A stretch of DNA of 64,000 bases from Ancylobacter sp. Lp-2. Its GTDB lineage: Bacteria; Pseudomonadota; Alphaproteobacteria; Rhizobiales; Xanthobacteraceae. Where the stretch lies: NCBI RefSeq assembly GCF_020523795.1, contig NZ_JAJALI010000002.1, positions 307,690 to 371,689 on the forward strand, read 5' to 3'. Every line of letters starts with the position of its first letter. Within the stretch, counting starts at the first letter, position 1. Below, piece after piece: positions 8,495-19,332 of this stretch. The notes beneath the pieces are model-generated. The model ran no database searches. It had not been told where the DNA came from and worked only from the letters and a program-made list of their open reading frames with translations. The translations under genes and the position numbers were made by a program.

Positions 8495-8519
8495 AACCGG
8501 TTGTCCGGAGCGATGTTCC
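8495..8519 (-). promoter_or_regulatory. EcfG-type general stress promoter upstream of the yciF-like gene
   Basis: On the minus strand GGAAC (8519-8515), a 16-nt spacer and GGTT (8498-8495) match the alphaproteobacterial EcfG consensus GGAAC-N16/17-CGTT with one mismatch. The expected leader to the ATG at 8414 is about 75-80 nt. DUF892 genes are typical members of the PhyR-EcfG regulon, which supports the call. Confidence 0.6.
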
Positions 8520-8664
8520 GTTCTTTTTTGTTCAACGCGACGCTTTACCTTCGATCCGGGGACGGGCTGTGCGGCGAAGAAAGCACAGGCCATAAGCCCC
8601 TCGAACCGGCAACTAAGTCTTCACCTTGATGCGCCACAATGCCGCCCGGTTGGAGGGCAACAAG

Positions 8665-9594
8665 ATGGGCGTCGAGGCTTCCTCTGTTTCCGGCACATTT
8701 TCCGCTGATCTTGGCCGCGGATCTTCCATCGGACCGTCACTGGTGTCGCCACTCACTCCCGTTTCCGCGCCCATGCCAAGCCTCCGCGCTCCGACCATCC
8801 TGCTGTTCGATTCCGGTCTCGGCGGTCTCTCGGTGCTGCGGGAGCTGGCACGGCAGCGCCCGGACGCACGCTATGTCTATGCTGCGGACGATGCCGGCTT
8901 TCCCTACGGCGCCCTCGACGAGGCGACGCTGATCGCCCGGGTCGTGTCGGTGATGGACGCGCTGGTCGCCCGGCTGGCACCGGATGCGGTGGTGATCTCC
9001 TGCAATACGGCGTCCACAGCGGTGCTGCCGGCGTTGCGCGCGCGCTTCTCGATTCCCTTCATCGGTACCGTGCCGGCGATCAAGCCGGCCTGCGAGGGCT
9101 CGCAGACCCATCTCATCAGCGTGCTGGCGACCCCCGGCACGGTGAAGCGGGATTACACCAAGGCGCTCATCCGCGATTTCGCCGGGTCGTGCCGGGTCAC
9201 GCTGGTCGGGAGTGCGCGGCTGGCGCCGCTGGTCGAGGCGACCTTTGCCGGCGAGGCGGTGGCCGATGCCGATTTCGCCGAGGAGATCGCGCCAGCTTTC
9301 GTGCGCGAGGCCGGCAGCCGTACCGATACGGTGGTGCTAGCCTGCACCCATTATCCGCTGGTGCGCGAGAGGCTCGAACGCGTGGCGCCTTGGCCGGTGC
9401 GCTGGGTCGATCCAGCACCGGCCATCGCGCGTCGCACGGTCTCGCTGGTGGGCTCCGCCAAGGGCGAGCGCAGCCCCGCCCCGTTGCGGCTGTTTTCGAC
9501 TGGCACTCCCCTCGATGCCGGCTTGGTTGGCCGCATTGCCGGCATCCCCGCCCGCAACGGCGAATTGGTGCCTATGAGCGCTGAACTCGCCTGA
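8665..9594 (+). CDS. murI: Glutamate racemase
   Basis: This 309-residue enzyme interconverts L- and D-glutamate for peptidoglycan. Both catalytic cysteines are present in their motifs: SCNTAST in the N-terminal half and ACTHYPLV in the C-terminal half. The phosphate-type loop FDSGLGGLSVLREL starts near residue 45. The start at 8665 follows GGAGG by 8 nt and adds about 36 unusual N-terminal residues; a later ATG at 8773 would give a family-typical N terminus, so the exact start is uncertain. Upstream in-frame TTG/ATG codons at 8626-8631 lack a ribosome-binding site. Confidence 0.93.
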   Translation: MGVEASSVSGTFSADLGRGSSIGPSLVSPLTPVSAPMPSLRAPTILLFDSGLGGLSVLRELARQRPDARYVYAADDAGFPYGALDEATLIARVVSVMDALVARLAPDAVVISCNTASTAVLPALRARFSIPFIGTVPAIKPACEGSQTHLISVLATPGTVKRDYTKALIRDFAGSCRVTLVGSARLAPLVEATFAGEAVADADFAEEIAPAFVREAGSRTDTVVLACTHYPLVRERLERVAPWPVRWVDPAPAIARRTVSLVGSAKGERSPAPLRLFSTGTPLDAGLVGRIAGIPARNGELVPMSAELA

Positions 9595-9739
9595 CCGCCT
9601 GGTCATCCGCGCGCGGACGCATGTCTCGTGCCCGTGTCTCAGGTCCGTGTCTTGCCTCGATCGCCTTCGCCGGTCACCATGACCCAAAGTCAGAGACCGC
9701 CCGATTCCGGCCTGTCGCTGGGGAAAGCGAGCGAGGGCA

Positions 9740-10978
9740 ATGCAGCTTCGTCACGGCTCCGTCCTGTCGCGCCGTTCGGTGCTCGTCCTTGCGGGCGCGC
9801 TGGTGGCGGTTGGCACCGGCGCCCATGCGCAATCCGTCAGCCAGTCCTTCGACGCCTGGCTACGCGATTTCCGCGCCAAGGCGCGGGCGCGCGGCATTTC
9901 CGACGAGGTCTATGACCGGGTGACGCGCGGCCTCGAGCCCGATACCAGCGTCTATGCCAAGGACCGGGCGCAGCCGGAGTTTCGCGAGGAGCTGTGGCAG
10001 TATCTCAATCGCCGCATCTCGGAATGGCGGCTGATCACCGGCCGGGCGGCGGCGAAGAAGAATGCCGCGCTGCTGAAGCGCCTCAACAAGGATTTCGGCG
10101 TCGAGCCGGACGTGCTGCTGGGCTTGTGGGGGATGGAGAGCGCCTTCGGCGAACTCGTCACCGACGAGGACCATATGAAGCCGGTGTTTCCCTCGCTCGC
10201 GGCGTTGGCCTGGGGCGAACCCCGCCGCCGCCGCTACTGGGAGACCGAGTTCCTCAATGCCCTCGCCATCGTCCAGCGTGGCTGGGGCGCGCCGGACATG
10301 ATGCTCGGTTCCTGGGCCGGCGCGATGGGGCATACGCAATGGATGCCGGAGGTATGGCTCAATCTCGGTATCGACTATGACGGTGATGGCCGCGTCTCGC
10401 CCTATGAGGTTGGCGATGCCTTGGCCGGCAGTTCCCGCTACCTCATCAAACGGGGCAAGTATCAGGCCGGGCTCCCCTGGGGGTTCGAGGTAAAGGTGCC
10501 AGACGGTGCTGCCCGCTATGCCGACGCGCAGTCGATGCGCACCGTGGCGGACTGGAGCAAGCTCGGCGTCGCGCCGGCCGGAGGAGGGCGCTTCAGCCAT
10601 CCGGCGGCCCGCACGCGGCTGTGGGCTCCCATCGGCACCGAGGGGCCGAGCTTCCTGCTGACGCAGAATTTCTACGCGGTGAAATCCTATAATCCGTCGA
10701 TGAACTATGCGCTCGCGGTCTGCCACCTCGGCGACCGCGTATTGGGCGGCTCGGATTTCGTCACCCCGTTCCCGGGCGGCGAGCCGGCTCTGTCGCTGGC
10801 GGAAATCCAGGAGGTGCAGAAGCGCCTCACCGCCGCCGGCTTCGATACTGGTGGCGTCGACGGGCGGGTCGGCAACCTCACCATGCGTGCCGTCGCCAAT
10901 TTCCAGCGCCAGGCCGGACTGACGCCGGATGGCTATGCGGGAAAGGACGTCCTGGCGGCCCTGCGCAAGGGTCGGTAG
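9740..10978 (+). CDS. Lytic murein transglycosylase, MltB/SltB family, with C-terminal peptidoglycan-binding domain
   Basis: This 412-residue exported protein cleaves peptidoglycan glycan strands, forming 1,6-anhydro-muropeptides. A signal sequence with an Arg-Arg pair ends near AHAQS (about residue 31). The catalytic Glu lies in [10 protein letters not shown], followed by the MltB hallmarks [14 protein letters not shown] and DYDGDGR. A PG_binding_1 repeat fills roughly residues 350-410 ([25 protein letters not shown]). There is no lipobox Cys, so it is soluble periplasmic and not a lipoprotein. GAGGG precedes the ATG. Confidence 0.92.
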   Translation: MQLRHGSVLSRRSVLVLAGALVAVGTGAHAQSVSQSFDAWLRDFRAKARARGISDEVYDRVTRGLEPDTSVYAKDRAQPEFREELWQYLNRRISEWRLITGRAAAKKNAALLKRLNKDFGVEPDVLLGLWGMESAFGELVTDEDHMKPVFPSLAALAWGEPRRRRYWETEFLNALAIVQRGWGAPDMMLGSWAGAMGHTQWMPEVWLNLGIDYDGDGRVSPYEVGDALAGSSRYLIKRGKYQAGLPWGFEVKVPDGAARYADAQSMRTVADWSKLGVAPAGGGRFSHPAARTRLWAPIGTEGPSFLLTQNFYAVKSYNPSMNYALAVCHLGDRVLGGSDFVTPFPGGEPALSLAEIQEVQKRLTAAGFDTGGVDGRVGNLTMRAVANFQRQAGLTPDGYAGKDVLAALRKGR

Positions 10979-11114
10979 AGCGGATTCGCCGGAATCGCTT
11001 GACCTTGTGTCGCTTTCCGCTTATTCACGCGCCCACTCGCGGGGCTGGCAACGGCCCCGTGAGTTGTTTCACGCACCCGTGGTTCCGTCCGGCGCGTTCG
11101 GCTGGAGCCTGTCG

Positions 11115-11140
11115 GTCCCGAGAGATACGTCTCATGGGAC
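11115..11140 (+). promoter_or_regulatory. Hairpin in the rpsD 5' leader
   Basis: GTCCC-GAGA (11115-11123) pairs with TCTC-at-GGGAC (11130-11140) around a 6-nt loop, about 50 nt before the rpsD start. No T-run follows, so it is not a terminator. S4 autoregulates its own operon through leader RNA structure in other bacteria, so this may be an S4-binding element, but the structure does not match a known motif that I recognise. Confidence 0.35.
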
Positions 11141-11189
11141 AAAGGAGGGGGCGCGATCCAAACCGCAACCTTGCGAAGAGGACCAGCGC

Positions 11190-11807
11190 ATGAGCAAGCG
11201 CGTTTCGGCCAAGCACAAGCTTGACCGCCGTATGGGCGAGAATATCTGGGGTCGCCCGAAGAGCCCCGTCAATAAGCGTGAATACGGCCCCGGCCAGCAC
11301 GGCCAGCGCCGCAAAGGCAAGCTTTCCGACTTCGGTGTGCAGCTGCGCGCCAAGCAGAAGCTGAAGGGCTACTACGCCTCGATCGGCGAGAAGCAGTTCT
11401 ATGCGGTCTATGTGGAAGCCGCGCGCCTCAAGGGCGACACCGGCGCCAACCTGATCGGCCTGCTCGAGCGCCGCCTCGACGCCGTCGTCTACCGCGCCAA
11501 GTTCGTCCCCACCGTGTTCGCCGCCCGCCAGTTCGTGAGTCACGGCCACGTGAAGGTGAACGGCCGCCGCGTCAACATCCCGTCCTACCAGGTGAAGGTC
11601 GGCGATGTGATCGAGGTGAAGGACGCCTCCAAGCAGATGGCGCTGGTCATGGAAGCCGCCGCTTCCGGTGAGCGCGACGTGCCGGACTACCTCGAGGTCG
11701 ACAGCCACAAGCTGACCGCGAAGTTCGCCCGCGTGCCGGAGCTCAACGAGGTGCCCTATCCGGTGGTGATGGAGCCGAACCTCGTCGTCGAATATTATTC
11801 GCGCTGA
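11190..11807 (+). CDS. rpsD: 30S ribosomal protein S4
   Basis: This 205-residue primary rRNA-binding protein of the small subunit nucleates 16S rRNA folding. The N-terminal domain ([25 protein letters not shown]) and the S4 RNA-binding domain near residues 95-155 ([28 protein letters not shown]) are canonical. The open frame continues upstream, but the ATG at 11190 gives the universally conserved MSKR start. It is monocistronic, with a strong terminator 24 nt downstream. Confidence 0.98.
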   Translation: MSKRVSAKHKLDRRMGENIWGRPKSPVNKREYGPGQHGQRRKGKLSDFGVQLRAKQKLKGYYASIGEKQFYAVYVEAARLKGDTGANLIGLLERRLDAVVYRAKFVPTVFAARQFVSHGHVKVNGRRVNIPSYQVKVGDVIEVKDASKQMALVMEAAASGERDVPDYLEVDSHKLTAKFARVPELNEVPYPVVMEPNLVVEYYSR

Positions 11808-11830
11808 TTTGGGGTTCACCCCAGACGAGA

Positions 11831-11858
11831 AAGCCGCCCTTCGGGGCGGCTTTTTTTG
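11831..11858 (+). terminator. Rho-independent terminator of rpsD
   Basis: GCCGCCC-TTCG-GGGCGGC with a stable tetraloop is followed by seven T. Confidence 0.95.
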
Positions 11859-11897
11859 TTGGCGATTCGCCGGCGGGGCGACCGGAGCCGCTCCGGT

Positions 11898-12209
11898 TCA
11901 ACGGCCGCGCCGGACGATCAGGAAGAGATGCAGCAGATGCGCGCCGATGAAGGCCAATGTCGTCGCGGCGAGCGCGGGAAGGCCCTCGGGGTGCTCCTTC
12001 AGGGCGATTGTCAGCGCGCATAGCACGATAGCCGCGAGGGTCGGCGTGAAGGCGAGGGCGAGCGGGCGGGGCGCCGACCAGTTGACGCGCCCTGACAGCG
12101 ACCACTGCATGGGCAGCCGCCATTGGTCATGAAGCCGTGCATTAGCCGCGAGCGACAGGCCGGCCAGAACCAGGACGTACGTGGCGGATAGCAGAAGCCC
12201 GGTGATCAC
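11898..12209 (-). CDS. Small membrane protein, DUF1648-like
   Basis: This protein of about 103 residues has three predicted membrane helices. The stretch LPMQWSLSGRVNWSAPR resembles the DUF1648 pattern (P-x-H/Q-W-x-x-x-G-x-x-x) of SdpI-like membrane proteins, followed by a second helix starting TPTLAA. The function is unknown. The GTG at 12209 follows GGGGACGG and is the better start; a TTG at 12230 would add seven residues. It is convergent with rpsD and ends 40 nt from the rpsD terminator. Confidence 0.6.
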   Translation of the reverse strand: MITGLLLSATYVLVLAGLSLAANARLHDQWRLPMQWSLSGRVNWSAPRPLALAFTPTLAAIVLCALTIALKEHPEGLPALAATTLAFIGAHLLHLFLIVRRGR

Positions 12210-12301
12210 CGTCCGTCCCCGAAGATGCAACGCCCTGCCATGTTAAGGGCTACGCGAAGGGAGAGGCAATGCCGGCAGGCGACGAAGCGCCATGCCAAAT
12301 G

Positions 12302-12327
12302 AAAAGGCCGCCCCGAAGGGCGGCCCG
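12302..12327 (-). terminator. Rho-independent terminator of grxD
   Basis: Read on the minus strand, GGGCCGCCC-ttcg-GGGCGGCC is followed by TTTTC. It lies about 30 nt past the grxD stop. Confidence 0.85.
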
Positions 12328-12355
12328 CATCATCGGAGCCGAAGCGCGGGGCGCC

Positions 12356-12694
12356 TCAAGCCGAGGCGCGCCCCATTACCGGCACGCCCTTCTCCTCGAG
12401 AAGGGTCTGCAACTCGCCGGCCTGGAACATCTCGCGCACGATGTCGCAGCCGCCGATGAACTCACCCTTGACGAAGACCTGCGGAACGGTCGGCCAGTTG
12501 GTGTAGTCCTTGATGCCCTGGCGGATCTCGTCGGAGTCGAGGACGTTGATGCCCTTATAGTCCACGCCGAGATGGTTGAAGATCTGCGCCACCTGGCCGG
12601 AGAAGCCGCACATCGGGAACTGCGGCGTACCCTTCATGAAGACGACGACGTCGTTGCTCTTCACCTGGTTGTCGATGAAATCCTGGATGCTCAT
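12356..12694 (-). CDS. grxD: Monothiol glutaredoxin, Grx4 type
   Basis: This 112-residue cytoplasmic protein has the monothiol CGFS active site (Cys29 in PQFPMCGFSG) and the upstream Lys of VVFMKGTP that contacts glutathione. CGFS glutaredoxins bind a labile [2Fe-2S] cluster with glutathione and pass it to targets, commonly in a heterodimer with BolA-like proteins. The BolA-like gene lies just upstream on the same strand, which fits that partnership. Length is standard. Confidence 0.95.
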   Translation of the reverse strand: MSIQDFIDNQVKSNDVVVFMKGTPQFPMCGFSGQVAQIFNHLGVDYKGINVLDSDEIRQGIKDYTNWPTVPQVFVKGEFIGGCDIVREMFQAGELQTLLEEKGVPVMGRASA

Positions 12695-12795
12695 GTAGCG
12701 CTCACCCGTCTTGGACCTCTTGGGTCCTGTGTGTCTCTATGCGGTCATAGGTGATGGCGCGCCGGCGCCATTCAACCCTTCGCCTCTACATATAG

Positions 12796-12830
12796 ATGAA
12801 GCCCGGCACGCTGTCGCGGCCGGGCTTCAT
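12796..12830. promoter_or_regulatory. Perfect 12-bp intercistronic hairpin between bolA and grxD
   Basis: ATGAAGCCCGGC (12796-12807) and GCCGGGCTTCAT (12819-12830) are exact inverted repeats around an 11-nt loop. There is no T-run on either strand, so it looks like an mRNA-stabilising or processing hairpin, or an inefficient terminator, between two genes expected to be cotranscribed. Confidence 0.55.
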
Positions 12831-12855
12831 GATGTCGTCCGTGCGCGGCGGCCGG

Positions 12856-13092
12856 TCAGGCCTTCGGCACTTCGGTCTGCAGGGCGAGTGCGTGCAGCAC
12901 CCCGCCCATCGGCGCGCCAATGGCGGCGTAGACCATCTGGTGCTGCTGCACCCGCGACTTGCCGCGGAAGCTCTCGCTGACCACCGTGGCGTGCCAGTGA
13001 TTATTGTCGCCGGCCAGATCGCGCATGACGACCTGGGCGTCCGGCAGGCCCTGCCGGATCAGCTTCTCGATCTCGGATGCTTCCATCGCCAT
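12856..13092 (-). CDS. BolA family protein (IbaG-like)
   Basis: This 78-residue BolA/IbaG-type protein has a class-II KH-like fold. The region SRVQQHQMVYAAIG followed by HALAL carries the conserved His used for cluster co-ligation with CGFS glutaredoxins, and HWHATVVSESF is the typical core. It is the last member of the purine cluster transcript, 9 nt after purL, and precedes grxD. This arrangement is common in alphaproteobacteria and suggests coordinated supply of Fe-S clusters. Confidence 0.9.
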   Translation of the reverse strand: MAMEASEIEKLIRQGLPDAQVVMRDLAGDNNHWHATVVSESFRGKSRVQQHQMVYAAIGAPMGGVLHALALQTEVPKA

Positions 13093-13101
13093 GGTCGGCC
13101 C

Positions 13102-15330
<2,229 letters not shown>

Positions 15331-15414
15331 GCTCGGGCCGTCACATTCCGTTTCGCTGGCAGGCGGGCACGTCGGGGCGGGCGCAAAGGGCAGGCGAGGG
15401 AGGCCGGAAGGCGA

Positions 15415-16113
15415 TCACGCCTTCTCCAGCATCCCGGCGATGCTCTCGAACAGGGCGCGCCCGTCGGTGGGGCCGACCAGCGGGTCGACATGATTTTCAG
15501 GATGCGGCATCAGACCGAGCACGTTCAGCTTCTCGGACAGGATGCCGGCGATGGAGTTGGCGGCCCCGTTCAGCACCTGGGTGTCGTCGCGCTTGCCATC
15601 CGCCATCACATAGCGGAACGCCACGCGGCCCTCACCCTCGAGGCGGGCCAGCGTCTCGGCGTCGGCGGTGTAGTTGCCCTCGCCATGCGCCACCGGGAAG
15701 CGCACCACGGCGCCCTTGGCATAGCGGCGGGTAAACGGCGTATCGATGCGCTCCACCTTGAGCAGCGCCTCGCGGCAGATGAAGCGCAGCCGGGCGTTAC
15801 GCACCAGCACGCCGGGCAGCAGGCCGCTTTCGCACAGGATCTGGAAGCCGTTGCAGATGCCGAGCACCAGGCCGCCACGCGCGGCATGGGCGCGCACGGC
15901 CTCCATGATGGCGGCACGGGCGGCGATGGCGCCGCAGCGCAGATAGTCGCCATAGGAGAAGCCGCCGGGCAGCACCACGAGGTCGGTGCCGGCGGGGAGG
16001 GCGGTCTCGGCGTGCCAGACGATCGCCGGCTCGACGCCGGTGACGTGCTTGAGGGCGCGCGCGACATCGCCCTCACGGTTCGAGCCGGGGAAGAGGAGAA
16101 CGGCGGCTTTCAT
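15415..16113 (-). CDS. purQ: Phosphoribosylformylglycinamidine synthase subunit PurQ (glutaminase)
   Basis: This 232-residue class-I glutamine amidotransferase supplies ammonia to PurL. The catalytic triad is visible: Cys87 in [10 protein letters not shown], and His/Glu in [25 protein letters not shown] is the family oxyanion region. It lies between purS (10 nt) and purL (84 nt) on the same strand. Length is normal. Confidence 0.97.
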   Translation of the reverse strand: MKAAVLLFPGSNREGDVARALKHVTGVEPAIVWHAETALPAGTDLVVLPGGFSYGDYLRCGAIAARAAIMEAVRAHAARGGLVLGICNGFQILCESGLLPGVLVRNARLRFICREALLKVERIDTPFTRRYAKGAVVRFPVAHGEGNYTADAETLARLEGEGRVAFRYVMADGKRDDTQVLNGAANSIAGILSEKLNVLGLMPHPENHVDPLVGPTDGRALFESIAGMLEKA

Positions 16114-16123
16114 CGGTGCAGCC

Positions 16124-16366
16124 TCACCCGACGAATTCGATGCGGTAGGTTTCGATCACCGTATTGGCGAGCAGCTTCTCGCAAGCCTCTTTCAGCGTCG
16201 CCTCTGCCTTGGCGCTGTCGCCACCGTCGAGCTCGACGTCGAACACCTTGCCCTGGCGGACGCTGGCGACGCCGGGCACGCCCAGCGAGCGCAAGGCGCC
16301 CTCGATGGCCTTGCCCTGCGGGTCGAGGACCGCGGATTTGAGGGTGACGAGGACGCGCGCCTTCAT
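16124..16366 (-). CDS. purS: Phosphoribosylformylglycinamidine synthase subunit PurS
   Basis: This 80-residue small subunit bridges PurQ and PurL for ammonia channelling. Opening [20 protein letters not shown] and the GKVFDVEL strand are typical. The start at 16366 gives a family-length product; the open frame upstream is chance. It follows purC by about 180 nt with a hairpin between them. Confidence 0.94.
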   Translation of the reverse strand: MKARVLVTLKSAVLDPQGKAIEGALRSLGVPGVASVRQGKVFDVELDGGDSAKAEATLKEACEKLLANTVIETYRIEFVG

Positions 16367-16429
16367 GGAACCACTCTTCAGATCGATCGTCGCCGGGGAC
16401 GATACTGGGAAACCGGCGGAAAACGGAAA

Positions 16430-16449
16430 CGGGGGCATTTCAGCCCCCG
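16430..16449. promoter_or_regulatory. Hairpin between purC and purS
   Basis: CGGGGGC-atttca-GCCCCCG is a perfect 7-bp stem in the 180-nt gap. On the minus strand it is followed by GTTTCCGTTTTCC, a weak T-rich tract, so it may be a leaky terminator tuning purSQL relative to purC. Confidence 0.5.
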
Positions 16450-16546
16450 CCTATCATCGGATGGCGCGGGGCTCAATGCCCCAGCGCGACATAGCAGGCC
16501 TGCGAAGAGGTCGGCCGGCGCGACGTGCTGCCGCGCCGGCCGGATC

Positions 16547-17326
16547 TCACTTCTCGGGCTCGGATTTCACCAGCACCGGGCCGGCCGGCTGGGCACGCTC
16601 GCCCTCCGACATGATGCCGAGGCGGCGGGCGACTTCCGAATAGGCCTCGACGAGGCCGCCCATGTCGCGGCGGAAACGATCCTTGTCGAGCTTGTCGTTC
16701 GACTTGATGTCCCACAGGCGGCAGGAATCCGGGCTGATCTCGTCGGCGACGACGATCCGCATCATGTCGTTTTCCCACAGGCGACCGCATTCCATCTTGA
16801 AGTCGACGAGGCGGATGCCGACGCCGAGGAACAGGCCGGAGAGGAAGTCGTTCACGCGGATCGCGAGAGCGATGATGTCGTCGATCTCCTGGGTGGTGGC
16901 CCAGCCGAACGCCGTGATGTGCTCTTCCGACACCATCGGGTCGTTGAGCTGGTCGTTCTTGTAGTAGAACTCGATGATCGAGCGCGGCAGCTGGGTACCT
17001 TCCTCGATGCCGAGGCGGGTCGACAGCGAGCCGGCGGCGACATTGCGCACCACCACTTCGAGCGGGATGATCTCGACCTCGCGGATGAGCTGCTCGCGCA
17101 TGTTCAGCCGCTTGATGAAATGGGTCGGGACGCCGATCTCGTTCAGCTTCAGGAATACGTATTCCGAGATGCGGTTGTTGAGGACGCCCTTGCCATCGAT
17201 GACGTCGTGCTTCTTGTTATTGAAAGCAGTGGCGTCATCCTTGAAGTGCTGAATCAGGGTGCCGGGCTCGGGGCCTTCGTAAAGGACCTTCGCCTTACCT
17301 TCGTAAATGCGGCGGCGGCGGCTCAT
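16547..17326 (-). CDS. purC: Phosphoribosylaminoimidazole-succinocarboxamide synthase
   Basis: This 259-residue SAICAR synthetase joins CAIR and aspartate using ATP. Characteristic motifs are [16 protein letters not shown] at the N terminus, [11 protein letters not shown] in the middle and the ATP-site stretch LVDFKMECG. The ATG at 17326 gives the usual MSRRRR start; an in-frame ATG 30 nt upstream would add [10 protein letters not shown]. The last 20 residues form a variable, probably disordered tail. It is the first gene of the pur block. Confidence 0.96.
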   Translation of the reverse strand: MSRRRRIYEGKAKVLYEGPEPGTLIQHFKDDATAFNNKKHDVIDGKGVLNNRISEYVFLKLNEIGVPTHFIKRLNMREQLIREVEIIPLEVVVRNVAAGSLSTRLGIEEGTQLPRSIIEFYYKNDQLNDPMVSEEHITAFGWATTQEIDDIIALAIRVNDFLSGLFLGVGIRLVDFKMECGRLWENDMMRIVVADEISPDSCRLWDIKSNDKLDKDRFRRDMGGLVEAYSEVARRLGIMSEGERAQPAGPVLVKSEPEK

Positions 17327-17672
17327 GGGGGGGTACCGTCGATTGAGGAAATCCATCGGTGCCGGGGCTCCGGTTATAGCTGGTCCACGGCTGGGGGTTG
17401 GCTGTGCTCGCTCTGCGACGGGCAAGGCCGATTCGTATCGCGCTGCACAAGCTCCCGCGTCCGGACACTAGCCGATCAGCGACCGCGATACAACGCAATG
17501 CACGGGCAGGGCGGCCAAAACGTACCATTCACGCCGTTCCCGCACCTGGCAGCGGCAGATTGACGTAAGGACCGCGCCCATGTCCGGGTGCCGTTGATTT
17601 GGGGGCAGGCTCGCTATAATCAAGCCCGCAAGCCGCACCCCGCAGGCGGATGACAGACAGGGCGAGGGACAC
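17327..17672. other. Divergent promoter region between purC and the DUF1476 gene
   Basis: This is a 346-nt gap without a credible gene. It must hold promoters for both directions. On the plus side a good -10 element is visible (separate entry). On the purC side I find no convincing -35/-10 pair and no riboswitch-like fold. Confidence 0.5.
17594..17620 (+). promoter_or_regulatory. Candidate promoter of the DUF1476 gene
   Basis: A perfect TATAAT (17615-17620) has TTGATT 15 nt upstream (17594-17599). The spacer is slightly short. The predicted leader to the ATG is about 45 nt. Confidence 0.5.
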
Positions 17673-17996
17673 ATGAGCACGTTCGACAACCGCGAAGATG
17701 GGTTCGAGGCCAAGTTCGCCCATGACGAGACGCTGAAGTTCAAGGCGCATGCCCGTCGCAACCGCGCGCTCGGCCTGTGGGCCGCCGACAAGCTCGGGCT
17801 GACCGGCGACGAGGCCGTCGCCTATGCCCAGTCGCTGGTAGAGGCGGATTTGCAGGCCGCCGGCGACGAGGACATCTACCTCAAGCTGAAGGGTGACTTC
17901 GACGCCAAGAGCCTCGACATCTCCGAGCACCGCATCCGGCGGACGATGGAAGAGCTGCTGAGCGAAGCCGTCACCTCGATTAAGGCCGGCCACTGA
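17673..17996 (+). CDS. DUF1476 protein, F1-ATPase inhibitor subunit zeta
   Basis: This 107-residue alphaproteobacterial protein matches the DUF1476/zeta family, which in Paracoccus binds F1-ATPase and blocks ATP hydrolysis. The N-terminal region FDNREDGFEAKFAHDE corresponds to the inhibitory segment, followed by a helical bundle (HARRNRALGLWAADKLG). GAGGG precedes the ATG. The inhibitor role is well shown in Paracoccus but reported to be weaker in other alphaproteobacteria, so its strength here is uncertain. Confidence 0.92.
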   Translation: MSTFDNREDGFEAKFAHDETLKFKAHARRNRALGLWAADKLGLTGDEAVAYAQSLVEADLQAAGDEDIYLKLKGDFDAKSLDISEHRIRRTMEELLSEAVTSIKAGH

Positions 17997-18069
17997 AGGC
18001 ATAGCCGCGTCGCCCCGCCCTCTGGCGCGACGCGGTTCCCACGGCTTTTCGATGCCTCTCGTTGCGAAA

Positions 18070-18095
18070 GTTCGAATTTCATAGTAATTTCGAAC
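18070..18095. promoter_or_regulatory. Inverted repeat upstream of the SH3-repeat gene
   Basis: GTTCGAA (18070-18076) and TTCGAAC (18089-18095) are perfect inverted repeats with a 12-nt AT-rich centre, 35 nt before the start of the next gene. It looks like an operator. It does not match the alphaproteobacterial LexA pattern GTTC-N7-GTTC. Confidence 0.4.
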
Positions 18096-18130
18096 GATGG
18101 TCGCCGTGAGGGGCGAGGCGGGAGGCTGAG

Positions 18131-19180
18131 ATGCGCATTGTCGGGACATGGTTGCTGGGCGCCGGGCTGGCGGTCGTCGGCGTCACCCCCGCCGCTGCCG
18201 CGCCCGCTGCCATCCGCGCCGTCGCCGAGTTGCGCGCGGGACCGGGGGGAACCTATGCCGTGATCGGCCGGCTGCCGGCCGGCACCCCGGTGGAGGCCAC
18301 CGCCTGCGCCGGGGGCTGGTGCCGCACCCAATATGGCTATGTGGCCGCGACGCTGCTCGGCGCGGCAGGCCAGCCGGCTCTGACGGCCCCGGCACCCGTT
18401 GCGGCCGCTCCCGCCCTCCCGGCGACCAATCCCGGTATGGGCGTGTCGATGAGCGGTACCCGCACCACTATCGGCACCGCCAATGTGCGGAGCGGGCCGG
18501 GCACCGAACACGATATCGTCAAGACGCTGCCGGACGCCACCTCGGTGACGGTGCAGGGCTGCGCCAGCGGCTGGTGCCGCGTCGAGGGCGGCTATGTCAG
18601 CATCTACGTGCTGTCGCGCGGACCGGCGCGGTTGGTGCTGCCGCCCGATGCGCAGCCGCGGATTCCCGATCCGGCGACGCAGGAGGCCATGGATGCGACT
18701 CAGGGGCTCGCCACCTCCGGCCTCGCGTCTCCCGCCGCCGCTCCCCTCTCGGTTTCGCCGGCAATGGATTCCGGCTCGATGAGTGACAGTACGTTAGGCT
18801 TCGCGACGGCTCCCGCCGTGCCCGTCGGGCGCGCTTATGCGCCGGGCGCGGCCGCCGATAGTCGTGTCACCACGTCGGCCACCGCCGATGTCCGCGGCGG
18901 TCCCGGTACGAACTACCAGCTCCTCGGCACGCTGCCGGCCGACTTCCCGGTGACCGTCGAATCCTGCACCGGCAACTGGTGCCGCACGCAATATGGCTAT
19001 GTGGATGCCCGGCTGGTCGGCCGCGCGCCGGCCGTCACGCCCGTGCGGAACGCCGTCCGCCGCCGGACTTCCGCGCCGGTGGCGACGATCGGCTATTGGG
19101 GTGCGCGTCCCGGCTACTGGGGCGGGCGTCCGAGCTATGTGAGCCCGCAGCCAGGCTATCCGCTGCCGGCGCGTTCCTGA
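18131..19180 (+). CDS. Exported protein with three bacterial SH3 (SH3b) domains
   Basis: This 349-residue secreted protein has a signal peptide (cleavage near AAAAPA, about residue 25). Three SH3b domains lie at about 30-78, 115-165 and 248-298, each with the V/L-R-x-GPGT core and a Cys-x5-Trp-Cys element (for example CAGGWCRTQYGYV). Linkers are Ala/Pro-rich, and the end is Tyr/Trp/Gly-rich (YWGARPGYWGGRPSY). SH3b domains commonly bind peptidoglycan or metals. The paired cysteines suggest a periplasmic disulfide in each domain. No enzymatic domain is present. A related single-SH3b gene follows 150 nt downstream. Confidence 0.85.
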   Translation: MRIVGTWLLGAGLAVVGVTPAAAAPAAIRAVAELRAGPGGTYAVIGRLPAGTPVEATACAGGWCRTQYGYVAATLLGAAGQPALTAPAPVAAAPALPATNPGMGVSMSGTRTTIGTANVRSGPGTEHDIVKTLPDATSVTVQGCASGWCRVEGGYVSIYVLSRGPARLVLPPDAQPRIPDPATQEAMDATQGLATSGLASPAAAPLSVSPAMDSGSMSDSTLGFATAPAVPVGRAYAPGAAADSRVTTSATADVRGGPGTNYQLLGTLPADFPVTVESCTGNWCRTQYGYVDARLVGRAPAVTPVRNAVRRRTSAPVATIGYWGARPGYWGGRPSYVSPQPGYPLPARS

Positions 19181-19332
19181 GCGGCCGCGCTCTGCGGCGC
19201 CGGTCGCGTATTCGTGACGCTGGTGGCATGAAACCTGTGATCCCATGGGGCGTTATCGCCGGCACAGTAACGTCGCCGGCTTTCGCCGGTAGCGGGGCGG
19301 AGCTTTAGGATCCGCCCGCGAGGGAGGTATCC

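Noticed and set aside
10979..11189. tRNA or small RNA gene before rpsD
   Set aside because: There is no cloverleaf or T-loop sequence. The main structure is a single leader hairpin.
18061..18100. LexA box before the SH3b gene
   Set aside because: The spacing is an inverted GTTCGAA-N12-TTCGAAC, not the direct GTTC-N7-GTTC of alphaproteobacterial LexA.
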